From Nocardioides sp. (GTDB taxonomy: Bacteria; Actinomycetota; Actinomycetes; Propionibacteriales; Nocardioidaceae), in contig JAICHQ010000023.1 of assembly GCA_025924815.1 (NCBI GenBank), positions 1 through 39,299 on the forward strand: a stretch of DNA of 39,299 nucleotides. The letters run 5' to 3'. A program made the translations under genes and the position numbers. The notes beneath the pieces were generated by a model that ran no database searches, had not been told where the DNA came from, and was given only the letters and a program-made list of their open reading frames with translations. Below, in pieces: positions 1 through 7,757 of this stretch. Numbering within the stretch: the stretch's first letter is position 1; each line of letters opens with the position of its first letter.

Positions 1-590
1 GACCACACCGAGGTGTTGAGCGCGGCGAACTTGTTGTCGCCGACCGGGATCACGGTGTTGAAGTACTCCCTGACCAGGTCCGGGTGGTCCTTCAGCGCGG
101 TGTCGGTGTCCTTGAAGATGACGCCCTGCGCCTCCAGGTCCTCGCGGATCGAGTGGTAGACGACCTCCGACTCGTACTGCGCGGCGACGCCGGCGACCAG
201 CCGCTGCTTCTCCGCCTCAGGGATGCCGAGCCGGTCGTAGGTGTTCTTGATGTCCTCCGGCAGCTCCTCCCACGATGCCGCCTGCTTCTCGCTCGAGCGG
301 ACGAAGTACTTGATGTTGTCGAAGTCGATCGCGGACAGATCGGAGCCCCACGAGGGCATCGGCTTGCGATCGAAGAGCTTGAGGCCCTTCAGACGCAGGT
401 CGAGCATCCACTGCGGCTCGGACTTCTTGCCGGAGATGTCGCGGACGACGTCTTCGTTGAGTCCGCGTTTGGCCGTCGCACCGGCGTCGTCGCGGTCGGC
501 CCAACCGAACTGGTAGCGGCCGATCCCCTTCAGCTCCGGGTTGAGCCGCTCGACCTTGGTCGAGCCCTCGGACTCAGTGATGGACGTCAT
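1..590 (-). CDS. sufB: Fe-S cluster assembly protein SufB (N-terminal part)
   Basis: SufB is the scaffold subunit of the cytosolic SufBCD complex, which assembles [4Fe-4S] clusters. I translated the minus strand from the ATG at 588-590; the frame stays open to base 1, giving about 196 residues, so the C-terminal half lies outside the window. The visible protein has the typical SufB N-terminus: a GRYQFGW stretch, then EDVVRDISGKKSEPQWMLD, and further on VVYHSIREDLEAQGVIF. The ATG overlaps the sufR stop codon in an ATGA, so sufR and sufB are translationally coupled in one operon. SufD, SufC, SufS and SufU are expected to the left (inference from actinobacterial suf operons). Regulation is probably by SufR at the operator next to the sufR start. 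Identity is very secure; only the length is unknown. Confidence 0.96.
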   Translation of the reverse strand, partial: MTSITESEGSTKVERLNPELKGIGRYQFGWADRDDAGATAKRGLNEDVVRDISGKKSEPQWMLDLRLKGLKLFDRKPMPSWGSDLSAIDFDNIKYFVRSSEKQAASWEELPEDIKNTYDRLGIPEAEKQRLVAGVAAQYESEVVYHSIREDLEAQGVIFKDTDTALKDHPDLVREYFNTVIPVGDNKFAALNTSVW

Positions 591-1339
591 CGCTTCTCCT
601 TGTCAGTCGGATCGGACGGGCCTGTCGAGACCAGTGGCCTCTCGTAGGTCAGGGTGGAGCTGCCGTGCGGGATGCAGGTCGTGCAGACACCGTCGCCGTG
701 GGCGATGGTGGCCAGGCGCTGGACGTGTCGGCCGAGGACCAGGCCGATGGCCTCGGTCTCGGCCTCGCACAGCTGGGGGAACTCGGCCGCGACGTGGGAC
801 ACCGGGCAGTGCTGCTGGCACAGCTGCTCGGCCGCCGCGAGCCCGTCGACCCCCCGGGGCTGCGTGAGCAGGGGCAGCGACCGCACGGAGGCGGCGTACC
901 CCTCGCTGGAGAAGACCCTGGCCAACGCCTCGGCCGGCGTCAGGTCGGGATCGGCCGCCAGGACGGTCTCGTAGTCGCGCTCGATGAACGCCACCCGCCG
1001 CCTCGCGAACTCCAGGACGGCCTCGTCGCCGCCGGTCTCCGCGAGATACCGCAGGGCCTGGACGGCCAGGTCGTCGTACTGCTGGTCGAAGTGGGTGCGC
1101 CCGGCCTCGGTGATCGCGAAGATCTTGGCGGGACGACCCCGGCCCCGACCGGCCGTCGGCCGCGGGTCGCGCGCCTCGAGCGCGCCCTGCGCGAGCAGGT
1201 GGTCGAGGTGGCGGCGTACGGCGGCCGGCGTCAGATCGAGGCGCTCGGCCAGGTCGGCCGCGGTCGAAGGGCCCGAGACCAGGATCGACCGGACGACGCG
1301 CTCGCGCGTCGGCTGGTCGCCGGAGCCCTCGAATTCCAC
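587..1339 (-). CDS. sufR: SufR-type Fe-S-sensing transcriptional repressor
   Basis: This is a 250-residue winged-helix regulator, expected to repress the suf operon when its Fe-S cluster is intact. Residues about 10-75 form the DNA-binding domain (AADLAERLDLTPAAVRRHLDHL, then a basic GRGRGRPAK wing). The C-terminal half carries five cysteines: C174, C178, C191, C219 and C222. C178 and C191 are separated by 12 residues, as in known SufR proteins, and these residues are the likely cluster ligands (inference). The start is the GTG at 1337-1339. No Shine-Dalgarno is visible and the presumed operator overlaps the start, so the true start could differ slightly. The stop overlaps the sufB ATG by four bases (ATGA). 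It is divergent from the membrane protein gene at 1605. The family assignment rests on the cysteine pattern and on the position directly before sufB. Confidence 0.92.
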   Translation of the reverse strand: MEFEGSGDQPTRERVVRSILVSGPSTAADLAERLDLTPAAVRRHLDHLLAQGALEARDPRPTAGRGRGRPAKIFAITEAGRTHFDQQYDDLAVQALRYLAETGGDEAVLEFARRRVAFIERDYETVLAADPDLTPAEALARVFSSEGYAASVRSLPLLTQPRGVDGLAAAEQLCQQHCPVSHVAAEFPQLCEAETEAIGLVLGRHVQRLATIAHGDGVCTTCIPHGSSTLTYERPLVSTGPSDPTDKEKR

Positions 1340-1350
1340 AACACCAGTGT
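1336..1350 (-). promoter_or_regulatory. Candidate SufR operator overlapping the sufR start
   Basis: Read on the minus strand this is ACACT-GGTGT-TGTGG. It resembles the ACACT-N5-TGTGA site I recall as reported for mycobacterial SufR, with one base different. The inner ACAC-CA-GTGT (1341-1350) is a perfect dyad. It covers the GTG start codon, so binding would block transcription or initiation of the sufR-sufB transcript. The sequence match is seen; the function is inferred. Confidence 0.5.
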
Positions 1351-1375
1351 GCCGTTAATGACCGGAGAGGTTCAA

Positions 1376-1391
1376 GTAAGGGTCGCCTTAC
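1376..1391. promoter_or_regulatory. Palindrome upstream of sufR, IdeR/DtxR-box-like
   Basis: GTAAGG-GTCG-CCTTAC is a perfect 6-bp dyad with a 4-base spacer, 37 bases upstream of the sufR start, in the sufR/membrane-protein divergent region. By hand alignment, bases 1377-1393 match 12 of 17 positions of the IdeR/DtxR iron-box consensus TTAGGTTAGCCTAACCT. Iron control of a suf operon would make sense, but the regulator is a guess. Confidence 0.4.
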
Positions 1392-1604
1392 CCGCTTTCC
1401 GGGCTCCAGGGTCCATGGACCGTCCGACGGGCGCGCTCGGGCTGCGTCCGCGCTCACCGGCTGACCCAGGCCGGGGAGACGGACCGGTCCGGGCGGGCTA
1501 CCTGACCTTCACCTGACTGGTTGACCGATCTCGCCCCGCCGACGGGGTACGGATGCTTGACTTCCACGCAGCCCCAGCCGGGCCCGCTCATCCCGAGGAC
1601 CTGC

Positions 1605-2486
1605 ATGTCCCTGACTTCCCTGACCCACTCGTTGGGCCGGTCCCGAGCCTTCCTCGTCGTGGGCATCGTGGTCAGCGTTCTCGTGCCCGTCCTCACCCTG
1701 CCGCGACTGCCTCACGTGAGCCCGGTTCCGGTCCTGTGGGGGGTCGCGCCGTGGGTGGTGGGCAAGTACGTCCTGTGCCCCCTGCGCTGGCGCGTCCTCA
1801 CGCCGGACCCGCACACCCGGTGGTGGCACCTGCGCGCCTACGCCGAGGGCGAGCTGCTCGGCCTGCTCACACCCGGGCACGTCGGGTCGGACGTCTGGCG
1901 GGTCCACCGGTTGACCCGCGCGGGGCGCGGACGCGGCGACGCGGTCCTCAGCGTGGGCACCGACCGTCTGGTGGGCGCGTTGAGCCTGGTCGGGTTCGTG
2001 CTCTTCGCCGGTACGTCGCTCCCGCTCTCGTGGGCCCTGCTGTCCGGCGGCGTCACCGTGCTCGCGCTGGGCGCTGCGCTGGTGGTCCGGAGGGTCCGAC
2101 CCGAGCTCCTGCCCCGGCGCCCGCTGCCCTCGCCGCGACGGCTCGTCCAGGCCCTCGTCCTGTCAGCGGGCTACCAGCTCACCATCGCGGCGCTGCTGAT
2201 GGGCACGCTGGACGCGACCGGCCACGACCTGTCCGCCCTCGCCGTGCTGGGTGCCTTCGGCGCCAGCCAGGTCGCCGGCACCGTGCCCGGACCCAACGGC
2301 GCCAGCCCGCGTGACGGCGCACTGGTCGCCGCCCTGATGGTCTGCGGGATCCCGTGGGAGGCCGCCCTGGCCGCCGTCACCGTGAAGGCCGCCGTCGCCT
2401 GGGTGCCCGGGCTGATGCTCGGCGGCGCCAGCCTGGTGCTGACCCGGCGCGCGCTGCGCCGTACGCCGGTCCCCGTTCCCGCCTGA
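1605..2486 (+). CDS. YbhN/UPF0104 (LPG-synthase TM-domain-like) membrane protein
   Basis: This is a 293-residue polytopic membrane protein of the lysylphosphatidylglycerol-synthase transmembrane-domain superfamily (UPF0104/YbhN-like). I chose the ATG at 1605 because GAGGA lies six bases upstream; the frame is open further upstream, but that extension is polar and has no ribosome site. Hydrophobic segments sit near residues 15-32, 38-55, about 120-160 and repeatedly to the C-terminus. Family-like blocks include EGELLGLLTPGHVGSDVWRV (about 82-100) and SQVAGTVPGPNGASPRDGAL. There is no catalytic aminoacyl-transferase domain, so it cannot be called MprF; substrate and role are unknown. Only 53 bases separate it from the downstream coxL-like gene. 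At the equivalent place M. tuberculosis has a different membrane protein (Rv1459c). Confidence 0.75.
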   Translation: MSLTSLTHSLGRSRAFLVVGIVVSVLVPVLTLPRLPHVSPVPVLWGVAPWVVGKYVLCPLRWRVLTPDPHTRWWHLRAYAEGELLGLLTPGHVGSDVWRVHRLTRAGRGRGDAVLSVGTDRLVGALSLVGFVLFAGTSLPLSWALLSGGVTVLALGAALVVRRVRPELLPRRPLPSPRRLVQALVLSAGYQLTIAALLMGTLDATGHDLSALAVLGAFGASQVAGTVPGPNGASPRDGALVAALMVCGIPWEAALAAVTVKAAVAWVPGLMLGGASLVLTRRALRRTPVPVPA

Positions 2487-2527
2487 CGCGGCGGGCGACC
2501 TACCGGAGAGCCTCGCCGGTTCGGGCG

Positions 2528-2533
2528 TAGGGT
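2528..2533 (+). promoter_or_regulatory. Candidate -10 element (TAGGGT) for the coxL-like gene
   Basis: TAGGGT fits the actinobacterial TANNNT -10 and ends six bases before the ATG at 2540, which would give a leaderless mRNA. No convincing -35 is visible, and the AGGG could instead act as a weak ribosome site. The same GCGTAGGGTCG string lies just before the cupin start at 36056. Confidence 0.35.
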
Positions 2534-2539
2534 CGGCGC

Positions 2540-4873
2540 ATGCCGGGATCGATCCTTGGGACACAGGTGCGCCGCGTCGAGGACGAGGAGCTGCTGCTCG
2601 GGCAGGGAACCTTCGTCGACAACCTCGAGGGCGAGGGCGTGGCCCACGCGATCTTCGTCCGCAGCCCCTTCGCCCACGCCGTCATCGCCGGCATCGACAC
2701 CACCGAGGCCCGCGCCGCGGACGGGGTGCTGGCCGTCTACACCGCCGACGACCTGGGCTACGACAACCTGCCGAGCTTCGCGGCGGTGAACAAGCAGGCG
2801 CCGCGGGCCGCGCTCGCCGTCGGCAAGGTGCGCTACGTCGGCGACCCCGTCGCGGTGGTGATCGCCGAGACCCGCGCCCAGGCGGTGGATGCCGCCGAGC
2901 TGGTCGACGTCGACTACGACGACCTGCCGGCCGTCACCGACATGGAGGACGCGCTGGCCGAGGGCGCTCCCCTGCAGTTCGAGGAGATCGGCTCCAACAT
3001 CGCGACGTTCCGGGCTGCGAAGGACGACGTCGACGTCCTCGACGACGCCGAGCACGTCACCCGGGTCCGGATGGTCAACCAGCGCATCGCGGTCGCTCCG
3101 ATCGAGGGCAACGCGATCCTGGTGCGACCGACCGACGACGGCCTGGAGGCCTGGGTCTCGACCCAGCACCCGCACCTGGCCCGGGACCTGCTGGCGAAGT
3201 CCGTCGGCGTCGAGCCCGAGCACGTCCGCGTCGTCGCCCCCCATGTCGGCGGCGCGTTCGGCGGCAAGGCGGGCAGCACCACCGACCACGCGGCCATCGC
3301 CCTGGCCGCCCGCCGGCTCGGCCGTGCGGTGAAGTGGATCGAGAGACGCAGCGAGGCGATGCTCTCGATGCACGGCCGCGGCCAGGTGCAGTACGCCGAG
3401 CTCGGCCTGACCCGCGACGGCACCATCACCGGGCTGCGGATGCGGGTCCTGGGCGAGTGCGGCGCCTACGCCGGCTTCGGCGGCGCGCTCGCGGTGGGCC
3501 CGACGTACCTGATGGCCCAGGGGCCCTACGCCGTGCCGCGGCTGCGCTTCGAGGCGATCGGCGTGATGACCAACACCGCTCCGGTCGGGGCCTTCCGCGG
3601 CGCTGGCCGGCCCGAGGCGGCGGCTGCCATCGACCGCGTGCTCGACCTGGCGGCCCAGGAGCTCGGCCTCCTCCCCGAGGAGATCCGCCGCAAGAACCTG
3701 ATCCCGAAGGACGCCTTCCCCTTCCAGACGCTGCCGGGTCCCGCCTACGACATCGGCGACTACGAGCTCTCGCTGCAGGAGGCGCTGCGGATCGCCGACG
3801 TCGACACGGCTCGCGCGGAGCAGCGGCGCCGCATCGAGGCCGGCGAGGCGAGGCTGCTCGGCATCGGGATGGCGACGTACGTCGAGATCACCGGGTTCGG
3901 CGGCTCGGAGTTCGGCTCGGTGCAGCTGCAGCCCGACGGCTCGGTCACCGTCATGTCCGGCACCTCGGCCCATGGTCAGGGCCACGCCACCTCGTTCTCG
4001 ATGATCGTCTCCGACCTGCTCGGCATCCCGATGGAGAGGATCACCTACCGCCAGTCCGACACCGCGATCGTCCGCACCGGCGGCGGCACGGGTGGCTCCC
4101 GGTCGCTGCAGATCGGCGGGAACGCCGTCAGCAAGGCGGCCGGCGAGACCCGGGAGCAGGCCATCGCGGTCGCGGCCCGGATGCTCGAGGCCAACACCTC
4201 GGACATCTCCCTGGAAGACGGTGTGTTCACCGTCGCCGGGGTACCGGACGTGGCGATCTCGTGGGAGCAGCTGGCTTCGTACGCCCACGAGCACGACGGC
4301 GGTCTCGGGGTCGACACCGACTTCACGCTGGAGGGCGCGACGTTCCCGTTCGGGGCCCATGTCTCGATCGTCGAGGTCGACACCGAGACCGGCCGCGTGC
4401 GGCCGCTGCGCCACATCCTGGTCGACGACTGCGGGCGCATCGTCAACCCGATGATCGTCGCGGGGCAGCAGCACGGCGGCGGCCTCCAGGGCATCAGCCA
4501 GGCCCTGTGGGAGGAGATGGTGTACGACGAGAGCGGCACGCCGATCACCAGCTCGTTCGCCGACTACGCCCTGCCGACGGCCGCCGACGGCATCATGCTC
4601 GAGGCCAGCAACACCGAGACGCCGACGCCGGTGAACCCGATCGGCGCCAAGGGGATCGGCGAGTCCGCCACCATCGGCTCGACGCCGGCCGTCCAGAACG
4701 CCGTCGTCGACGCGCTCAAGCACCTCGGGGTCAAGCACATCGACCTGCCGTGCACCGCGGAGCGGGTGTGGCGCGAGATCCAGAACCCGCGCACCGACGT
4801 CTGGCGCGAGCCCCCCGCAGCCTTCGACCGGCTCCGCAACGACGGCGACGAGCCGGAGATCGTGGAGGCGTAG
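2540..4873 (+). CDS. CoxL/CutL-type molybdenum hydroxylase large subunit, form-II-like, orphan
   Basis: This 777-residue protein belongs to the xanthine dehydrogenase / aerobic CO dehydrogenase large-subunit family, which binds the molybdopterin cofactor. The N-terminal a/b-hammerhead domain covers about residues 1-120 (RRVEDEELLLGQGTFVDN, then FVRSPFAHA), followed by the Mo-binding domains. The active-site loop is AFRGAGR (351-357), close to the AYRGAGR of form-II CoxL-like proteins and unlike the form-I CO dehydrogenase loop AYXCSFR. The catalytic Glu lies in KGIGE (E708). A real CO dehydrogenase function is therefore doubtful; an aldehyde or N-heterocycle hydroxylase is likelier. These enzymes normally need a 2Fe-2S small subunit and an FAD medium subunit, but neither is beside it: upstream is a membrane protein and downstream an ABC transporter. 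The family is certain; the substrate is unknown. Confidence 0.88.
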   Translation: MPGSILGTQVRRVEDEELLLGQGTFVDNLEGEGVAHAIFVRSPFAHAVIAGIDTTEARAADGVLAVYTADDLGYDNLPSFAAVNKQAPRAALAVGKVRYVGDPVAVVIAETRAQAVDAAELVDVDYDDLPAVTDMEDALAEGAPLQFEEIGSNIATFRAAKDDVDVLDDAEHVTRVRMVNQRIAVAPIEGNAILVRPTDDGLEAWVSTQHPHLARDLLAKSVGVEPEHVRVVAPHVGGAFGGKAGSTTDHAAIALAARRLGRAVKWIERRSEAMLSMHGRGQVQYAELGLTRDGTITGLRMRVLGECGAYAGFGGALAVGPTYLMAQGPYAVPRLRFEAIGVMTNTAPVGAFRGAGRPEAAAAIDRVLDLAAQELGLLPEEIRRKNLIPKDAFPFQTLPGPAYDIGDYELSLQEALRIADVDTARAEQRRRIEAGEARLLGIGMATYVEITGFGGSEFGSVQLQPDGSVTVMSGTSAHGQGHATSFSMIVSDLLGIPMERITYRQSDTAIVRTGGGTGGSRSLQIGGNAVSKAAGETREQAIAVAARMLEANTSDISLEDGVFTVAGVPDVAISWEQLASYAHEHDGGLGVDTDFTLEGATFPFGAHVSIVEVDTETGRVRPLRHILVDDCGRIVNPMIVAGQQHGGGLQGISQALWEEMVYDESGTPITSSFADYALPTAADGIMLEASNTETPTPVNPIGAKGIGESATIGSTPAVQNAVVDALKHLGVKHIDLPCTAERVWREIQNPRTDVWREPPAAFDRLRNDGDEPEIVEA

Positions 4874-4915
4874 GCACCAGCACTCCGTGCACGCCGCCCT
4901 CGCGACGCCCCACCG

Positions 4916-4946
4916 CTGACCGAGTCGTCGCGACCACTCCTACACT
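4916..4946 (+). promoter_or_regulatory. Candidate promoter for the ABC-ctaA operon, leaderless
   Basis: CTGACC (4916-4921) could serve as the -35 and TACACT (4941-4946) as the -10, with a 19-base spacer. The GTG start of the ATPase follows six bases after the -10, and no Shine-Dalgarno precedes it. Transcription probably starts at or beside the GTG. Confidence 0.5.
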
Positions 4947-4952
4947 TGGCGC

Positions 4953-5921
4953 GTGTCAGCGCCCTCCCCCGCGCCCGCGGCTCCCGATGCCGTCGGCCCG
5001 GCCGTCGAGATCGAGGGGCTGGTCATGCGGTACGGCGACAAGGTCGCCGTCGACGGGCTCTCGCTGACCGTCGACCGGGCCACCATCACCGCCGTGCTGG
5101 GGCCGAACGGCGCGGGCAAGACGACGACGCTGGAGACGGCCGAGGGATACCGGCGTCCCCAGGCCGGATCCGTGCGGGTGCTCGGCCTGGACCCGGTGGC
5201 CGACCGGCGCGCGCTGCTCCCCCGCATCGGCGTGATGCTCCAGGGCGGCGGCGCGTGGAGCGGCGTACGCGCCGACGAGATGCTGCGGCACGTGTCACGC
5301 CTGCACGCCCATCCCCTCGACCTCGAGGCCCTCTCCCATCGGCTCGGCCTGGGCGAGTGCGGCCGGACGCCGTACCGACGTCTCTCCGGCGGCCAGCAAC
5401 AGCGGCTGGGGCTGGCGATGGCGCTGGTCGGGCGACCGGAGATCGCCTTCGTGGACGAGCCGACCGCCGGCATGGATCCCGCCGCCCGCCGGACCACCTG
5501 GGAGCTGCTCGAGGAGCTCCGCGGCGCGGGGGTCACGGTCGTGCTGACGACCCACTACATGGACGAGGCCGAGCGGCTCGCCGACCGGATCCACATCATC
5601 GACCACGGCCGCCTGATCGCCAGCGGTACGCCGCTCGAGCTCACCCGCGGCGGACACGAGGCGACGATCCGTCTGGTCGTGACCAAGCCGTTCCCGGCGG
5701 ACGCGCCGGGCTCCCTGCGACGTGCCCTGGGAGACGGGGTTGAGGTCACCCTCCTCGACGAGCTGAGCATCGTGGTCACCGGACCCGCCGACGCCTCCAG
5801 CCTGGCCGTCGTGTCGCGCTGGTGCGAGGCCAACGACGTGCTCCCGGAGTCGTTGACGCTCGGCCAGCGCACCCTCGAGGACGTGTTCCTGGAGCTGACC
5901 GGGCGCGAGATGGTGTCGTGA
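4953..5921 (+). CDS. ABC transporter ATP-binding protein (ABC-2 exporter type)
   Basis: This is a 322-residue cytoplasmic ATPase that powers the permease encoded next. Visible motifs are Walker A GPNGAGKT (50-57), signature RLSGGQQQR (about 145), Walker B IAFVDEPTAGMD and the switch-histidine region LTTHYMDEAERL. About 90 residues after the nucleotide-binding domain resemble the C-terminal extension of drug/antibiotic-type (DrrA/CcmA-like) ATPases. The start is the GTG at 4953. It overlaps the permease start by four bases (GTGA), so the two are coupled. The same ATPase-permease pair precedes the ctaA-like gene in M. tuberculosis (Rv1458c-Rv1457c). A link to heme or cytochrome oxidase biogenesis is plausible from context only; the substrate is unknown. 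Confidence 0.9.
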   Translation: MSAPSPAPAAPDAVGPAVEIEGLVMRYGDKVAVDGLSLTVDRATITAVLGPNGAGKTTTLETAEGYRRPQAGSVRVLGLDPVADRRALLPRIGVMLQGGGAWSGVRADEMLRHVSRLHAHPLDLEALSHRLGLGECGRTPYRRLSGGQQQRLGLAMALVGRPEIAFVDEPTAGMDPAARRTTWELLEELRGAGVTVVLTTHYMDEAERLADRIHIIDHGRLIASGTPLELTRGGHEATIRLVVTKPFPADAPGSLRRALGDGVEVTLLDELSIVVTGPADASSLAVVSRWCEANDVLPESLTLGQRTLEDVFLELTGREMVS

Positions 5922-6685
5922 CCGCACTGGACCTGTCGCCCCGACCCGGAGCGGCGCCGTTCCCCCGGATGGTCGCCGCCCAGGCCGCCATGGAGGCTCG
6001 GCTGATGCTCCGCAACGGGGAGCAGCTCCTGCTGGCCGTCGTGATCCCGGTGATCGTGCTGATCGGTGGCGTCGAGGGGGCGAAGCACGTCGACCTCGGG
6101 CTGTCCCACCGACCCGTCGACGTGCTGACGCCGGGCGTCATCGCCCTGGCGGTGATGTCCACGGCGTTCACGTCGCTGGCCATCGCCACCGGCTTCGAGC
6201 GCCGGTACGGCGTCATCAAGCGTCTCGGCTCCTCCCCGCTCCCCCGCTCGGGTCTGCTGGCCGGCAAGGTCGGCGGCCTGTTCGTCATCGAGGTGTTCCA
6301 GGTCGCCGTGGTCGGGGTCGTCGGGCTGCTGCTCGGCTGGGATCCGGCCAAGGGGGTCGGCGGCACGCTGCTCGGCGTCCTGCTCGGCACGTTCGCGTTC
6401 GCCGCCCTCGGCCTGTTCGTGGCCGGGATCCTGCGGGCCGAGGCCACCCTGGCCGCCGCCAACCTCATCTACCTGCTGCTGATGGCCGCCGGAGCGGTCG
6501 TGCTGCCGAGCTCGTCGTACGGCGCCTTCGGCCACGTCACCGAGTGGCTCCCCTCGGGCGCCCTGGGCGGCGCGATCCGGTCGGCCTGTCTCGACGGCGG
6601 CGTCGGCTGGCGTGACCTCGGCGTCCTGTTCGGCTGGGGCGTCCTCGGGACCATCCTCACCGCGAGGACGTTCCGATGGGAGTGA
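5918..6685 (+). CDS. ABC-2 type transporter permease
   Basis: This 255-residue membrane protein is the partner of the preceding ATPase. The GTG at 5918 forms a GTGA overlap with the ATPase stop; a longer reading from 5822 lies inside the ATPase gene and is rejected. It begins with a short cytoplasmic tail, then about six hydrophobic segments, for example LLLAVVIPVIVLIGG (about 37-51), GVIALAVMSTAFTSLAIATG, FVIEVFQVAVVGVVGLLLG, LLGVLLGTFAFAALGLFVAG and LIYLLLMAAGAVVLP. The GFERRYGVIKRLGSSPLPRS loop after the second segment is typical of ABC-2 permeases. Its end overlaps the ctaA start region, giving a three-gene operon. Substrate not known. Confidence 0.87.
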   Translation: MTALDLSPRPGAAPFPRMVAAQAAMEARLMLRNGEQLLLAVVIPVIVLIGGVEGAKHVDLGLSHRPVDVLTPGVIALAVMSTAFTSLAIATGFERRYGVIKRLGSSPLPRSGLLAGKVGGLFVIEVFQVAVVGVVGLLLGWDPAKGVGGTLLGVLLGTFAFAALGLFVAGILRAEATLAAANLIYLLLMAAGAVVLPSSSYGAFGHVTEWLPSGALGGAIRSACLDGGVGWRDLGVLFGWGVLGTILTARTFRWE

Positions 6686-7611
6686 CCCCCCAGGCTCCGG
6701 GCGAGCCCGACGTCGGCCCGTGGTTGCGACGGTTCGCGTGGGCCACGCTCGCGGCCAACCTGCTCCTGATCGTCACCGGCGGGGCGGTCCGGCTGACCGG
6801 GTCCGGCCTCGGCTGCCCGACCTGGCCGCGCTGCACCGACTCGTCGTTCACGCCGCACGGCACGATCGGGCCGCACCAGCTGGTGGAGTTCGGCAACCGC
6901 ACCTTGACGTTCGTGCTGGTCGCGGTGGCCGTCGCGACGTTCGTCGCCGCCCGCGAGGCCGCGCGCCGGCTCGGGCGGCCCGACCTGCTCCGGCTCTCGG
7001 TCGTCCTGGCGCTCGCCATCCCGGCGCAGGCCGTGCTGGGTGGCATCACCGTGCTGACCGACCTCAACCCCTGGATCGTCTCGCTCCATCTCGTGCTCTC
7101 CCTGGGGATCGTGTCGGTCGCGGTGCTGTTCCTCCACCGGCTCGACCACCCGCCCGCCGCGCCGGTCACCGGGGTCGTCCCGTCACTGGCCTGGACGACG
7201 TACGCCGTGACCTGGCTGGTCCTGTACGCCGGCACCGCGGTCACCGGCTCGGGACCCCACGCCGGCGACGCGAGCTCGCCGCGCAACGGGCTCGACCCGC
7301 TCGAGATCAGTCAGTTCCATGCCGACCTGGTGTTCCTCCTGATCGGTCTGACCGCCGGGATGTGGTTCGCGCTCCGCGCGACCGGCGGTGACCCGCGTCC
7401 GGTGGTCGCCCTGGCGGCCGTCGAGGCGCTGCAGGCGGCCGTCGGCTTCATCCAGTACTTCGCCGGCCTGCCCGTCGGCGTCGTGATGCTGCACATGCTC
7501 GGTGCCGGCCTCGTCGTCGCGGCCGCGACGTGGCTGCTCGTCGCGGTCGTGCAGGGCGACCGATCCACCAGCGAGGTCGAATGGGCCCCCCGGGCCGGAC
7601 GGAGGCCCTGA
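6676..7611 (+). CDS. ctaA: Heme A synthase CtaA (COX15 family)
   Basis: Heme A synthase oxidises the C8 methyl of heme O to a formyl group in the membrane, supplying heme A to the aa3 cytochrome oxidase. The protein has 311 residues and about eight transmembrane segments. Family marks are GGAVRLTGSGLGCPTWPRC with the cysteine pair C47 and C53, the heme-ligand block HQLVEFGNR (H67, E71), SLHLVLSLG, QFHADLVFLLIG with a further His, and LHMLGAGL near the C-terminus. The ATG at 6676 has GAGGA seven bases upstream. A GTG at 6682 that overlaps the permease stop as GTGA is an alternative and would remove two residues. It is the last gene of the ABC operon and ends before a strong hairpin. Confidence 0.93.
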   Translation: MGVTPQAPGEPDVGPWLRRFAWATLAANLLLIVTGGAVRLTGSGLGCPTWPRCTDSSFTPHGTIGPHQLVEFGNRTLTFVLVAVAVATFVAAREAARRLGRPDLLRLSVVLALAIPAQAVLGGITVLTDLNPWIVSLHLVLSLGIVSVAVLFLHRLDHPPAAPVTGVVPSLAWTTYAVTWLVLYAGTAVTGSGPHAGDASSPRNGLDPLEISQFHADLVFLLIGLTAGMWFALRATGGDPRPVVALAAVEALQAAVGFIQYFAGLPVGVVMLHMLGAGLVVAAATWLLVAVVQGDRSTSEVEWAPRAGRRP

Positions 7612-7636
7612 GCCCGGCGCACTGCCCGAGACGTGG

Positions 7637-7678
7637 ACGACGGTTGGCCTGCACCCCCGTGGACAGGCCAACCGTCGT
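7637..7678. terminator. Strong hairpin between convergent ctaA and ctaB
   Basis: A perfect 15-bp inverted repeat, ACGACGGTTGGCCTG (7637-7651) and its complement (7664-7678), with a 12-base loop. It lies midway between the stops of ctaA (7611) and ctaB (7758). No T-run follows on either strand, so it would be a non-canonical, probably bidirectional terminator. Confidence 0.75.
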
Positions 7679-7757
7679 ACCTATCCAGACGCGTGGCGGC
7701 CCGGATCGGTTGCGTCCTGCCGGAAAAACCACGTCCCGGGCGCCCGGGCCGGTCTGC

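Noticed and set aside
620..633. 14-base string shared in reverse complement with 18566-18579
   Set aside because: In a 39-kb GC-rich window several exact 14-mers are expected by chance, so it is not evidence for a repeat family.
2171..4738. 855-codon open frame on the minus strand, antisense to coxL
   Set aside because: It is the codon shadow of a GC-rich real gene; the translation is a repetitive Arg/Asp/Val/Gly mix with no motifs, and the plus-strand protein matches a known family end to end.
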